Translations under genes and position numbers: made by a program
In this document: piece by piece, positions 15,182 through 22,043 of the stretch
How the letters are laid out: every line of letters starts with the position of its first letter
How positions within the stretch are numbered: position 1 is the stretch's first letter
The notes under the pieces: model-generated
The model's input: only the letters and a program-made list of their open reading frames with translations
Database searches by the model: none
What the model was told of the DNA's origin: nothing
Source of the DNA: Anaerolineaceae bacterium UBA3924
GTDB taxonomy: Bacteria > Chloroflexota > Anaerolineae > Anaerolineales > Anaerolineaceae
DNA: 28,783 nt
Direction: 5' to 3'
Assembly: GCA_002385985.1 (NCBI GenBank)
Contig: DGEO01000016.1
Span: forward strand, 46,921 to 75,703

Positions 15182-16741
15182 CTACGGCCCGACCAGGCGG
15201 CTCTGGAAGAACTCGTCCAGCGGGCGGCCGGCGGCGGCCTCCATCTCGGCCTGGAACTGCTCTTCGCTGGCCACGCCCCCGCCGTAGCGCTCGAAGTAAG
15301 ACCGCAGCCCGGCAAAGAAGGCCTCGTCGCCGATCTCCTGGTGCAGCTCGTAGGCCACCACCGCTCCGCCCCAGTAGCTGTTCAGGTCGAACATCTCAGA
15401 CGGGGGCGGGTTGAGCAGCGGCGGGCCGGCGTTCGTCAGGCGGCGCCACTGCGAGACGATGAGCTCCATGTCGTCGGGGTCGTCGCGGGTCTCCCACAGG
15501 GCGGCGAAGTAGGTGGCGAAGCCCTCATTGCGCCAGATCTCGCCCCAGCTGTCCAGGCTGACCCAGTTGCCGAACCACTGGTGGGCGATCTCGTGGGCCA
15601 TGGTGTTTTCGTCCATGGAGGGGGTGATGATCAGGGTCTGGGTCTCGAGCGCGGCGCCGACCGGCTCGATCTCGGCGAAGCCGAGCACCTCGAAGGGGTA
15701 CGGTCCCAGCCGCGCGCTCATCCAGTCGACCATTTCGCCGATCAGCGGGGTGAGCTCGGTGAGCATCTCCTCGCTCTCCGGGTAGGCGTAGGAGCGCAGC
15801 GGCACGCCGCCGGGCGAGCCGCCTTCCACCAGGCGGTAATCGCCCACCACCACGGTGGCCAGGTAGGTGGCCATCGGCGCGTTGTGCTCCCAGACGTACA
15901 GGTCGCCGGTCCGCCCGTCGGGCATCAGGTCCGGCACCCCGGCGGTGTGCTCTGCCAGCAGACCGTTGGCCGCGGCGGTGATCCCTTCGGGCACGGCCAG
16001 CTCAAAACGGAAGACGGCCTTGTCGCGCGGGTGATCGTTGCAGGGGAACCAGAAGCGCGCTCCGTCCGGCTCGGAGAGCGCAAAGATGGTGCCGGTGCTG
16101 CTGCCGAGGAACAGGCCCAGGTGATTGACGAAGGGCAGGTAGGCGGAGGAGCGCCTCAGCGGCTGGCCGCGGTAGGTCACGTCCAGCTCGAAGGGCTGGC
16201 CGTCGGCCAGGGGCTGGTTGGGGAAGATGACCAGCTTGTCGCCCTCGCGCTGGTAGCGCACCGGCTCGCCGTCCAGCGTGATTTCCAGGATGCGGAAGCT
16301 AACGAAGTCAAGCGAGAACTCCACCAGGTCGTCCAGCGTGGACAGAATTTGCAGGGTCACATGGCCTTCCACCCAGAGTCCCTCGGCCGGGTCGAGCGCC
16401 AGGCGCAGGATGTAGGCCTGCACGTCGTAGCCGGTGTTGCCCAGGTAGGGGATGTAGGCATCGTGGATGGTGCGCTCGCCGGCGTTCCCGGGCAGCCGGG
16501 TGGGGGTCGGATTGACTCCCGAGCTGACCATGGGCAGGCTGATCACCCGCGTGGGCAGCGGACCGGGTGTGACGGTCGCCTGCGCGGCGGGCGTGATGAG
16601 CACCTGCGCTTTTGCCCCCAGCGCCGGCGCCGGCGTGCGGGTGGGCGAGGCAGCCGGGCCCAGCACCCGCGGGACCGGGCGGCAGGCGCTCAGCCCCAGC
16701 GCCAGCAGCAGAAGCAGGAAAATCCAGCGCGCGCGTGCCAT
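15182..16741 (-). CDS. M1-family metallopeptidase, lipoprotein
   Basis: I choose ATG 16741, giving 519 residues; the frame continues to 17539 but overlaps the divergent gene and is non-coding in character. Residues 1-20 form a lipoprotein signal with lipobox LSAC (Cys20). A Pro/Thr-rich tether (~25-90) leads to the N-terminal beta domain. The exopeptidase motif appears as GAALE (~363), the zinc site as HEIAHQWFG (~381-389), and the third zinc ligand Glu18 residues on in WRNEGFATY. It should be a zinc aminopeptidase anchored outside the cytoplasmic membrane. It is shorter than aminopeptidase N, with a reduced C-terminal helical part. A TATAAT box 7 bases from the ATG and no ribosome site suggest a leaderless mRNA. 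Confidence 0.92.
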   Translation of the reverse strand: MARARWIFLLLLLALGLSACRPVPRVLGPAASPTRTPAPALGAKAQVLITPAAQATVTPGPLPTRVISLPMVSSGVNPTPTRLPGNAGERTIHDAYIPYLGNTGYDVQAYILRLALDPAEGLWVEGHVTLQILSTLDDLVEFSLDFVSFRILEITLDGEPVRYQREGDKLVIFPNQPLADGQPFELDVTYRGQPLRRSSAYLPFVNHLGLFLGSSTGTIFALSEPDGARFWFPCNDHPRDKAVFRFELAVPEGITAAANGLLAEHTAGVPDLMPDGRTGDLYVWEHNAPMATYLATVVVGDYRLVEGGSPGGVPLRSYAYPESEEMLTELTPLIGEMVDWMSARLGPYPFEVLGFAEIEPVGAALETQTLIITPSMDENTMAHEIAHQWFGNWVSLDSWGEIWRNEGFATYFAALWETRDDPDDMELIVSQWRRLTNAGPPLLNPPPSEMFDLNSYWGGAVVAYELHQEIGDEAFFAGLRSYFERYGGGVASEEQFQAEMEAAAGRPLDEFFQSRLVGP

Positions 16742-16747
16742 AAAATC

Positions 16748-16753
16748 ATTATA
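16748..16753 (-). promoter_or_regulatory. -10 box TATAAT, leaderless start of the M1 peptidase
   Basis: A perfect TATAAT on the minus strand (16753-16748) ends seven bases before the A of the ATG (16741), where transcription should start. No Shine-Dalgarno sequence fits between. The -35 region is weak (TAAACG at 17-base spacing). Confidence 0.6.
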
Positions 16754-16780
16754 GCGAAAACAAATCGGACCGTTTACCCC

Positions 16781-16786
16781 TACAAT
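16781..16786 (+). promoter_or_regulatory. -10 box TACAAT, leaderless start of the PPDK-like gene
   Basis: TACAAT (16781-16786) is followed by six bases and then the ATG at 16793, so the predicted start site is the start codon itself. There is no ribosome site. This mirrors the divergent peptidase promoter in the same 51-base gap. Confidence 0.55.
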
Positions 16787-16792
16787 TAACCC

Positions 16793-19135
16793 ATGGCGTT
16801 TCCATTCACCTCCACCGACCGGCTGATGTCCATCTACCTGGCCCTGGGCCAGTACCCCATCCTGGCCGGGCGCATCCGCCAGGCCATGCGCGAAGAGCTC
16901 TTCCGCCGCGGGGTGATCGACCCGCCCGCCTTCGACCAGGCCGTCATCGAGATGGCCCGCCGCACGCAGATCCAGGAGGGCCTGCGCGACCCGGCCGAGG
17001 AGGAGGACGCCGCCACCTGGGAGCTGCGCCTCAGCCGCGTGCGCGACCGGCTGACCGATTTGATCTTTTCCCAGCAGGTGGGCTTTGAGATCTTCGAGCA
17101 GATCGTCTCGCAGGTGCTCTCGGAGCGCGGCGTGGACGTGGACGAGACCATCCTCACGATCAACCCCGAGCTTGCCCCGCAGGAGCTGGTCTTCGAGCAG
17201 GCCATGGCCATCGAGCGCCTGCCCGCCAGCGAGCGCTCGAAGTACGAGGCCCGCCTGCAGGAAGCCAAGGTGGTGCTCATCCGCCAGATCATCTCGGACC
17301 AGCTGCGCTACATCAACGTAGCCAAGCAGTGGTTCACCATCTCGGACCTGGCGCGCATCCGCCGCAACAAGATCGGCGCAGGGCGCATCGGCGGCAAAGC
17401 GGCCGGCATGGTGCTGGCTCACCGCATCCTGAGTGAAGCCGGGGACCTGACCACCCGAGCCTGCCTGCGCGAGCCGCAGTCTTACTTCATCGGCTCGGAC
17501 GTGATGTACAAGTTCATGTCCATCAACAACCTGGCCCACTGGAACGACCAGAAGTACAAGACCGAGGAGGAGATGCGCGCCGATTACCCGCGCATCGTGC
17601 GCGAGTTCGAGCAGGGCGAGTTCCCGCCCGAGGTGACCTCGCGCCTGCAGGCGATTCTGGGCAACGTGGGCCAGACGCCGCTGATTGTGCGCTCCTCCTC
17701 GCTGCTGGAGGACAACTTCGGCACCTCTTTCGCCGGCAAGTACGACAGCCTGTTCTGCCCCAACCAGGGCTCAGCCGAGGAGAACCTGCGCGACCTGACC
17801 ATGGCGATGAAGCGCATCTACGCCTCCACGCTGAACCCCAACGCGCTGCTCTACCGCCGCTCGAAGGGCCTGGCCGACTACGACGAGCGCATGGCCCTGC
17901 TGATTCAGGTGGTGGAGGGCGAGCGCCGCGGCCGCTATTTCTACCCGACCGCCGCCGGGGTGGCCTTCAGCCGCAACCTGTTCCGCTGGGCGCCGCAGAT
18001 TCGCCGCGAGGACGGCTTTATGCGCCTGGTAATGGGGCTGGGCACCCGCGCGGTGGACACCTCCGGTGAAGATTTCCCCCGCCTGGTGGCGCTCAGCCAT
18101 CCGCTGCTGCGCCCTTCGTCCGATCCTAAGAGCGTGCGCCGCTATTCGCAGCAGTACATCGACCTGATCGACCTGGAAGCCAACCAGATGGTCACCCTGC
18201 CCGTGCACGAGGTGCTGGACCCGGCCGACCGCAACCTGCGCTACCTGGCCCAGCTGGACGAGGACGGCTACTTTTCCCAGATGCAGACCAACCTGGTGGG
18301 CGATCCGCGCAGGCTGGTGGTGACCTTCGACCCGCTGCTGCGCCAGTCCGCGCTGGCCGGGCTCATGCGCGATGTGCTGCGCGAGCTGGAGAAGGCCTAC
18401 CGCACCCCGGTGGACCTGGAGTTCACCGTGCGGGTCAGCCCCGGCGAAAACGGCCGGCCCGAGATCTGCCTGACGCTGCTGCAGTGCCGCCCGCAGGCGC
18501 AGCTGATGCCCACCGAAAAGCCCGCCCTGCCCGAACACCTGCCCGAGAACGACCTGATCTTCCGCACGCACTTCATGGTGCCCGACGGGCTGGTGGACCG
18601 GGTGGACTGGGTGCTGTTCGTACCGCCGGAGGGGTACTTCTCGCTGCCCAGCCAGTCGCTGCGCGCGGAGCTGGCCCGCGCCATCGGCGAGTTGAACGCC
18701 TCGCTGCGCGACGAGCGCTTTATCGCCGTCGGGCCGGGGCGCTGGGGATCCTCGAACGGGGACCTGGGGGTGCCCATCGGCTACGGGGATATTTACAACG
18801 CCCGCGCGCTGGTGGAGCTGGCCGGGGCCAACTTCGACCTGCCCCCTGAACCCTCGCTGGGCACGCACTTTTTCCAGGACCTGCTGGAAGCGCAGATCTA
18901 CCCGCTGGCCGTGCATCTGGATGACCCGCGCAACACCTTCTGCCGGCCGTTCTTCTACCAGACGCCCAACCGTGCAGGGGAGCGCATCGCCCTGCGGCCC
19001 GAGCTGGAAGGCGCGCTGCGCCTGGTGCGGGTGAGCGACTGGCGGGAGGGGTGTCACCTGCGCCTGGTGATGAGCGATGAGCAGGGCCTGGCGGTGGCCT
19101 ACGTGGAGAGGGATGGGGAGGAATCTCTCCCCTGA
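16793..19135 (+). CDS. PEP/pyruvate-binding (PPDK_N, ATP-grasp) protein without phosphohistidine domain
   Basis: This 780-residue protein has a helical, charged N-terminal region (1-190). A pyruvate-phosphate dikinase ATP-grasp domain follows at about 195-567: GRIGGKAAGM (~196-205), LIVRSSSLLEDNFGTSFAGKYDS (~295-318), GLGTRAVD, VDLEFTV and the closing LLQCRPQ. PEP synthases and PPDK continue with a swivelling phosphohistidine domain and a PEP-binding barrel; neither is present. Instead residues ~570-780 form a conserved-looking unit with GPGRWGSSNGD and GYGDIYNARALVE. It therefore probably binds ATP and phosphorylates something other than pyruvate, or acts as a nucleotide sensor (inference). 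It is divergent from the M1 peptidase and appears to be a single-gene unit. No ribosome site precedes ATG 16793, consistent with leaderless translation. Confidence 0.85.
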   Translation: MAFPFTSTDRLMSIYLALGQYPILAGRIRQAMREELFRRGVIDPPAFDQAVIEMARRTQIQEGLRDPAEEEDAATWELRLSRVRDRLTDLIFSQQVGFEIFEQIVSQVLSERGVDVDETILTINPELAPQELVFEQAMAIERLPASERSKYEARLQEAKVVLIRQIISDQLRYINVAKQWFTISDLARIRRNKIGAGRIGGKAAGMVLAHRILSEAGDLTTRACLREPQSYFIGSDVMYKFMSINNLAHWNDQKYKTEEEMRADYPRIVREFEQGEFPPEVTSRLQAILGNVGQTPLIVRSSSLLEDNFGTSFAGKYDSLFCPNQGSAEENLRDLTMAMKRIYASTLNPNALLYRRSKGLADYDERMALLIQVVEGERRGRYFYPTAAGVAFSRNLFRWAPQIRREDGFMRLVMGLGTRAVDTSGEDFPRLVALSHPLLRPSSDPKSVRRYSQQYIDLIDLEANQMVTLPVHEVLDPADRNLRYLAQLDEDGYFSQMQTNLVGDPRRLVVTFDPLLRQSALAGLMRDVLRELEKAYRTPVDLEFTVRVSPGENGRPEICLTLLQCRPQAQLMPTEKPALPEHLPENDLIFRTHFMVPDGLVDRVDWVLFVPPEGYFSLPSQSLRAELARAIGELNASLRDERFIAVGPGRWGSSNGDLGVPIGYGDIYNARALVELAGANFDLPPEPSLGTHFFQDLLEAQIYPLAVHLDDPRNTFCRPFFYQTPNRAGERIALRPELEGALRLVRVSDWREGCHLRLVMSDEQGLAVAYVERDGEESLP

Positions 19136-19307
19136 CCTCCTGAGGGAGCGGGGGAGAACTCCCCAGACCCCTGCAGCAGGCATTGGGGGATGGGTGGATG
19201 ACTACCCCTAACTGCATGGGAACGCCCCCATGGGGGCAGGTGAGGAGATGGATCAGATTCCACAACACGCGCTGCGCGGATAAAAGGGGCTAGCCCCTTC
19301 CCCCCCC
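19136..19307. repeat. Intergenic palindrome cluster with copy 2 of the dispersed element
   Basis: It contains GGGGAG-AA-CTCCCC (19151-19164), the dispersed element GGATGGGTGGATGACT (from 19188), a perfect GCCCCCATGGGGGC palindrome (19224-19237) and a perfect 16-bp palindrome AAGGGGCTAGCCCCTT (19284-19299). Any of these may help end transcription of the PPDK-like gene; none has a proper T-run. Confidence 0.55.
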
Positions 19308-19336
19308 TTGACAGCGCCGGGCGCGGTGGCGATAAT
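19308..19336 (+). promoter_or_regulatory. Near-consensus sigma-70 promoter of the LuxR-HTH regulator
   Basis: A perfect TTGACA (19308-19313) and GATAAT (19331-19336) are separated by exactly 17 bases, the best promoter match in the window. Transcription should start near 19343, inside the left arm of a dyad (19337-19360). Confidence 0.85.
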
Positions 19337-19360
19337 AATATAGAACATTATTTCTATATT
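19337..19360. promoter_or_regulatory. Dyad operator AATATAGAA-N6-TTCTATATT over the transcription start
   Basis: The two 9-bp arms (19337-19345 and 19352-19360) are perfect inverted repeats. They start right after the -10 box and cover the predicted start site, where a bound protein would block transcription. The encoded HTH protein is the first candidate for binding (autoregulation, inference). Confidence 0.6.
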
Positions 19361-19376
19361 TACCGCTCTATCTCCA

Positions 19377-19820
19377 ATGACCCTGGTGCTCTTCCTGCCC
19401 GATAAGGACCAAGTTCTCCTCTACTCCTCGCCGCTGCCGCCCGAGGAGCTGGTGAAAGCCGTAAAAAAGGGCCTCTGGGTTCCGCCGGAGCCGTACGAGA
19501 TGCCTGCCCTCGCCAGCGCCTCCCTGCTGGCCTCGCGGGTTGGATCCACGGTCATCATCCACCTGGTGCGCAGCCCCGGCGAACCGGGCGGCGAGCAGCA
19601 AATTGATCAGCTGCTCACCCCGCGCCAGCAGGAGGTGCTGCGCTCGCTGGCGGCCGGGAAAACGGCCAAAGAGCTGGCCGCGGGCTGGGGCGTCAGCAAA
19701 CGCACAATCTCCTACCACATTCAGGAAATAAAGCGCCGGCTGGAAGGGGATTCGCTGCACGAATGCATCCGCCGGGCAGTGGAGCTGGGGCTCAAACTGG
19801 ACGAAAACAGGCCGCCTTAA
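19377..19820 (+). CDS. Small LuxR-type helix-turn-helix transcriptional regulator
   Basis: This is a 147-residue protein. Residues 79-138 are a LuxR/GerE helix-turn-helix: LTPRQQEVLRSLAAGKTAKELAAGWGVS, then KRTISYHIQEIKRRLEGDS. The N-terminal ~75 residues form a short alpha/beta segment with no phospho-acceptor pattern and no ligand-binding domain I recognise. ATG 19377 has no clear ribosome site; the leader from the strong upstream promoter is about 34 bases. Promoter strength plus the start-site dyad suggests negative autoregulation. Its stop codon lies in the loop of the terminator hairpin that serves the convergent spoVS gene. Confidence 0.85.
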   Translation: MTLVLFLPDKDQVLLYSSPLPPEELVKAVKKGLWVPPEPYEMPALASASLLASRVGSTVIIHLVRSPGEPGGEQQIDQLLTPRQQEVLRSLAAGKTAKELAAGWGVSKRTISYHIQEIKRRLEGDSLHECIRRAVELGLKLDENRPP

Positions 19821-19834
19821 CACCAGGCGGCCTG
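19804..19834 (-). terminator. Intrinsic terminator of spoVS (also ends the LuxR-HTH gene)
   Basis: The perfect 10-bp stem CAGGCCGCCT/AGGCGGCCTG (19808-19817 and 19825-19834) has a 7-base loop. On the minus strand it is followed by TTTT (19807-19804). It lies 15 bases past the spoVS stop. The LuxR-HTH stop codon TAA occupies the first three loop bases, so the hairpin overlaps that gene's 3' end. Confidence 0.75.
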
Positions 19835-19849
19835 CCCTCATTTCATGTC

Positions 19850-20110
19850 CTAACGCGGTTCGACGATCAGCTTAATGGCCGTTCGCACCTTCCCGTCGAT
19901 GTCCACATCGACAAACTCCGGGATGCACACCACCGGTATACCGTCTTCCGCTAAATAGCCCTTGGCCAGGACCAGGGCCTTGATGGCCTGATTGACAGCC
20001 CCGGCGCCGATGGCCTGAACCTCGGCGCGCTGATGCTCTCGAACCACCCCCGCAATCGCCCCCGCCACAGCGGCAGTGCGGGAGTTTGCTTTAACCTTGA
20101 TGACGTCCAT
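19850..20110 (-). CDS. spoVS: Stage V sporulation protein S (SpoVS) family
   Basis: This 86-residue protein matches the SpoVS family over its full length: it begins MDVIKVKANSRTAAVAGAIAG, has VQAIGAGAVNQAIKAL in the middle and ends DGKVRTAIKLIVEPR. SpoVS is an Alba-like small protein, needed for septation and coat steps of Bacillus sporulation and thought to bind nucleic acid; it is also widespread in non-sporulating Chloroflexota and Deinococcota, where its role is not settled. ATG 20110 has an AGGGAGA ribosome site. It has its own promoter (20188-20216) and terminator (19804-19834), so it is a single-gene unit. It sits immediately beside the probable replication origin. Confidence 0.95.
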   Translation of the reverse strand: MDVIKVKANSRTAAVAGAIAGVVREHQRAEVQAIGAGAVNQAIKALVLAKGYLAEDGIPVVCIPEFVDVDIDGKVRTAIKLIVEPR

Positions 20111-20187
20111 GTTTAATCTCCCTCTATGACCCGGACACCAACATCAATCGTTGCCTTATTGGGGGCAATCGTCTCAATTGTCATAAA

Positions 20188-20216
20188 ATTGTACATAAAT
20201 AAAGTAAGAGAATCAA
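20188..20216 (-). promoter_or_regulatory. Promoter of spoVS
   Basis: On the minus strand, TTGATT (20216-20211) and TACAAT (20193-20188) are spaced by 17 bases, 4/6 and 5/6 matches. They lie in an AT-rich stretch (about 20160-20215) that stands out from the GC-rich surroundings. The leader is about 70 bases. Confidence 0.6.
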
Positions 20217-20513
20217 GCGCAAGCGGGAACAGGTTTTTCCGGAAAGGCCGGGGAAGCCCGTCTATGCGTCTGAAAGCCGCGCCGGTTGGCCTCTTTCAGG
20301 GCGGCGATCCCCGCCGCGCAGAAGCATCAAACACGATTCACCGCCGGTTCCGCCGCCAGCGCCCGGGGCCAGCCAGCCTCTGTTCAGAGCCGGTTCGGCA
20401 GCGCCCGTGCGTTCATCTCGATTCGCGGCCGCCTGCTGCAGCCGCAGATCTTCCCCATCCGCCGGCCGTTCGCAGCCTGCCCGCTTTATGAAGGGCGATT
20501 CCGCCAGCCAGCG

Positions 20514-20907
20514 TTTTCCACAGCGCGGACCGGCCGGAGGCCGGCGTCGATTGACGCATTATCCCCAGTTGAAAATAGATTCCTGGAATCGTAGTCTCCG
20601 TAGGGGCTGTGGAAATGTGGATAACCCCGCCGGAACCCGTGCGCCGGCCCCATACGCGGCCCTCCCACCCCGGCCGCAGCCCCACATCTGCCGCCGCAGG
20701 GCCTGGTTCATTATCCACGGCCGGCTGTGGATAAGTGTGGATGGAATCGGACAACTTTTCGCCCCAAAACACATCTGCGCCTGTTAAGCAGCCACCCCCC
20801 ATATCTGGGGGGTGGGCGTAAAAATGTTTTCCCGGAGTTTTCCACAAAGAAGCGGAGTTATCCACAGTTATCCACAGTTATCCACAGAAAACGGGCAGTT
20901 ATCCACA
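20514..20907. other. Probable chromosomal replication origin (oriC) with DnaA boxes
   Basis: Six perfect DnaA boxes occur: TTATCCACA at 20858-20866, 20868-20876, 20878-20886 and 20899-20907, and the reverse form TGTGGATAA at 20616-20624 and 20726-20734. One-mismatch boxes lie at 20514-20522 and 20838-20846 (TTTTCCACA), 20559-20567 (TTATCCCCA) and 20711-20719 (TTATCCACG). The right array is spaced at 10, 10 and 21 bases, putting boxes on one helix face. AT-rich candidates for unwinding are 20819-20830, 20919-20932 and 20160-20215. There is no protein gene between 20111 and 21002. Most left-side genes run leftward and the largest right-side operon runs rightward, as expected around an origin. 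Confidence 0.85.
20792..20815. repeat. Perfect hairpin within oriC
   Basis: CCACCCCCCA (20792-20801) pairs with TGGGGGGTGG (20806-20815) around a TATC loop. It separates the left and right DnaA-box groups. Its role is unknown; it could set local DNA structure or bind an origin factor. Confidence 0.6.
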
Positions 20908-21002
20908 GATTCGGGGGCGTTTTATCAAAAAGTGTGCCTACCCAAACATACCGGAACAGTCAACGTTTATCCGGGGCGGCCGCCGGGGTCCATATGTGGG
21001 GG

Positions 21003-22022
21003 CTAGAGGCCGATGCCGTTGCTCTGCTCCCACTCGTCCAGCGTCTCTTCCAGTCGGTCCAGCACGGCGTCGGTCTGGGCCAGGCGCTCGCCGAAGGCGG
21101 GGGTGCCGGGCGTCAGCCCCAGCGTCTGGAGCAGCTCTTCCCAGCCGGCGCGGGAGGGGGCGTCGTCGCCCACCTGGCAGACGGCGTCGGTCCAGGTGCG
21201 CAGCAGGATCCACAGCGCGGCGTCGGGCGAGGGTTCGGCCAGCTCGCGGGCGGCGCGCACGTAGTAGGGATGGCGGGCGGGCTGCAGCCGGGCGGGGGCC
21301 GAATCGGCTCTGGCGGCGTCCTTCAGCCCGGCCAGCCAGGGGGCGATGTATTTTTCCCAGTCGAAGCCGGCGGGGCTGGCCTGTCCCCAGATCAAACCGG
21401 CCATGCCGGCGGCCAGGTCGGGCTGCTGCACGGCCTCGGCCCGGGCGGGCAGCTCCAGGAAGAAGCGGCGCAGCGGCAGGGGCGGGCCAGAAAGCAGCGC
21501 CAGCGCGTTGCCGGCCTGCTGGATCACGTCCAGGTACTCGATGAACGGGCGGGGGCCGGGGGGCAGCTCGCCGCGGTGCAGGGCCAACCAGCCCTGGCGG
21601 GCGGCGGCGGCCAGCGGGCGGGCGCGCTCAGCGACGTATTCGGGCAGGTAGAACTGGGCGCAGGCGCTGGCCTGGATGAACTCGAACCAGTGGCGGGTGT
21701 CGTGCAGCACCATCGGGTTTTCGCACAGGTACGAGCCCAGCCAGGGATCGGTGCGCAGCCGGCGCGGCTGGTCGAACTCTTCAGCCGGCACGTGACCGAT
21801 ATCCAGCGAAATCTCGTCGGTCAGCCCGACCACCTCGCGGCGCAGGGGCGGCTCGGAGTTGTGCACCATGATCAGGTCGATGTCGGTGGTGCCGCCCAGC
21901 AGCGGCTCTTCGCTCAGCAGCGACCCGGTCAGGTAGATGCACAGGATGTCGCGGGAGCGGCGGGCGCGCTGCGCGGCGGTGTCGCGGGCCAGTTTGAGCA
22001 GGGAGTCACGGGTGATGCGCAT
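21003..22022 (-). CDS. Nucleotidyltransferase-fold protein
   Basis: This is a 339-residue protein. Residues 29-52 (IYLTGSLLSEEPLLGGTTDIDLIM) form the polymerase-beta-like nucleotidyltransferase motif, with Gly33-Ser34 and metal-binding Asp47-x-Asp49; Asp74 (ISLDIGH) fits the third carboxylate. The remaining ~250 residues are mostly helical and not recognised. It should transfer a nucleotide to an unknown acceptor (small molecule, protein or RNA). The ATG at 22022 follows the deoxynucleoside kinase stop by 21 bases with no strong ribosome site, so expression probably depends on the upstream gene. The pairing with a nucleoside kinase hints at nucleotide metabolism, but the substrate is unknown. 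Confidence 0.75.
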   Translation of the reverse strand: MRITRDSLLKLARDTAAQRARRSRDILCIYLTGSLLSEEPLLGGTTDIDLIMVHNSEPPLRREVVGLTDEISLDIGHVPAEEFDQPRRLRTDPWLGSYLCENPMVLHDTRHWFEFIQASACAQFYLPEYVAERARPLAAAARQGWLALHRGELPPGPRPFIEYLDVIQQAGNALALLSGPPLPLRRFFLELPARAEAVQQPDLAAGMAGLIWGQASPAGFDWEKYIAPWLAGLKDAARADSAPARLQPARHPYYVRAARELAEPSPDAALWILLRTWTDAVCQVGDDAPSRAGWEELLQTLGLTPGTPAFGERLAQTDAVLDRLEETLDEWEQSNGIGL

Positions 22023-22043
22023 GGGAGTATCCGTGGTAAACGG

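Noticed and set aside
16742..17539. 266-codon N-terminal extension of the M1 peptidase
   Set aside because: It overlaps the divergent PPDK-like gene completely, and the lipoprotein signal with TATAAT at 16741 marks the true start.
20126..20491. 121-codon plus-strand open frame between spoVS and the DnaA boxes
   Set aside because: No ribosome site, atypical Arg/Pro-rich composition and overlap with the origin region.
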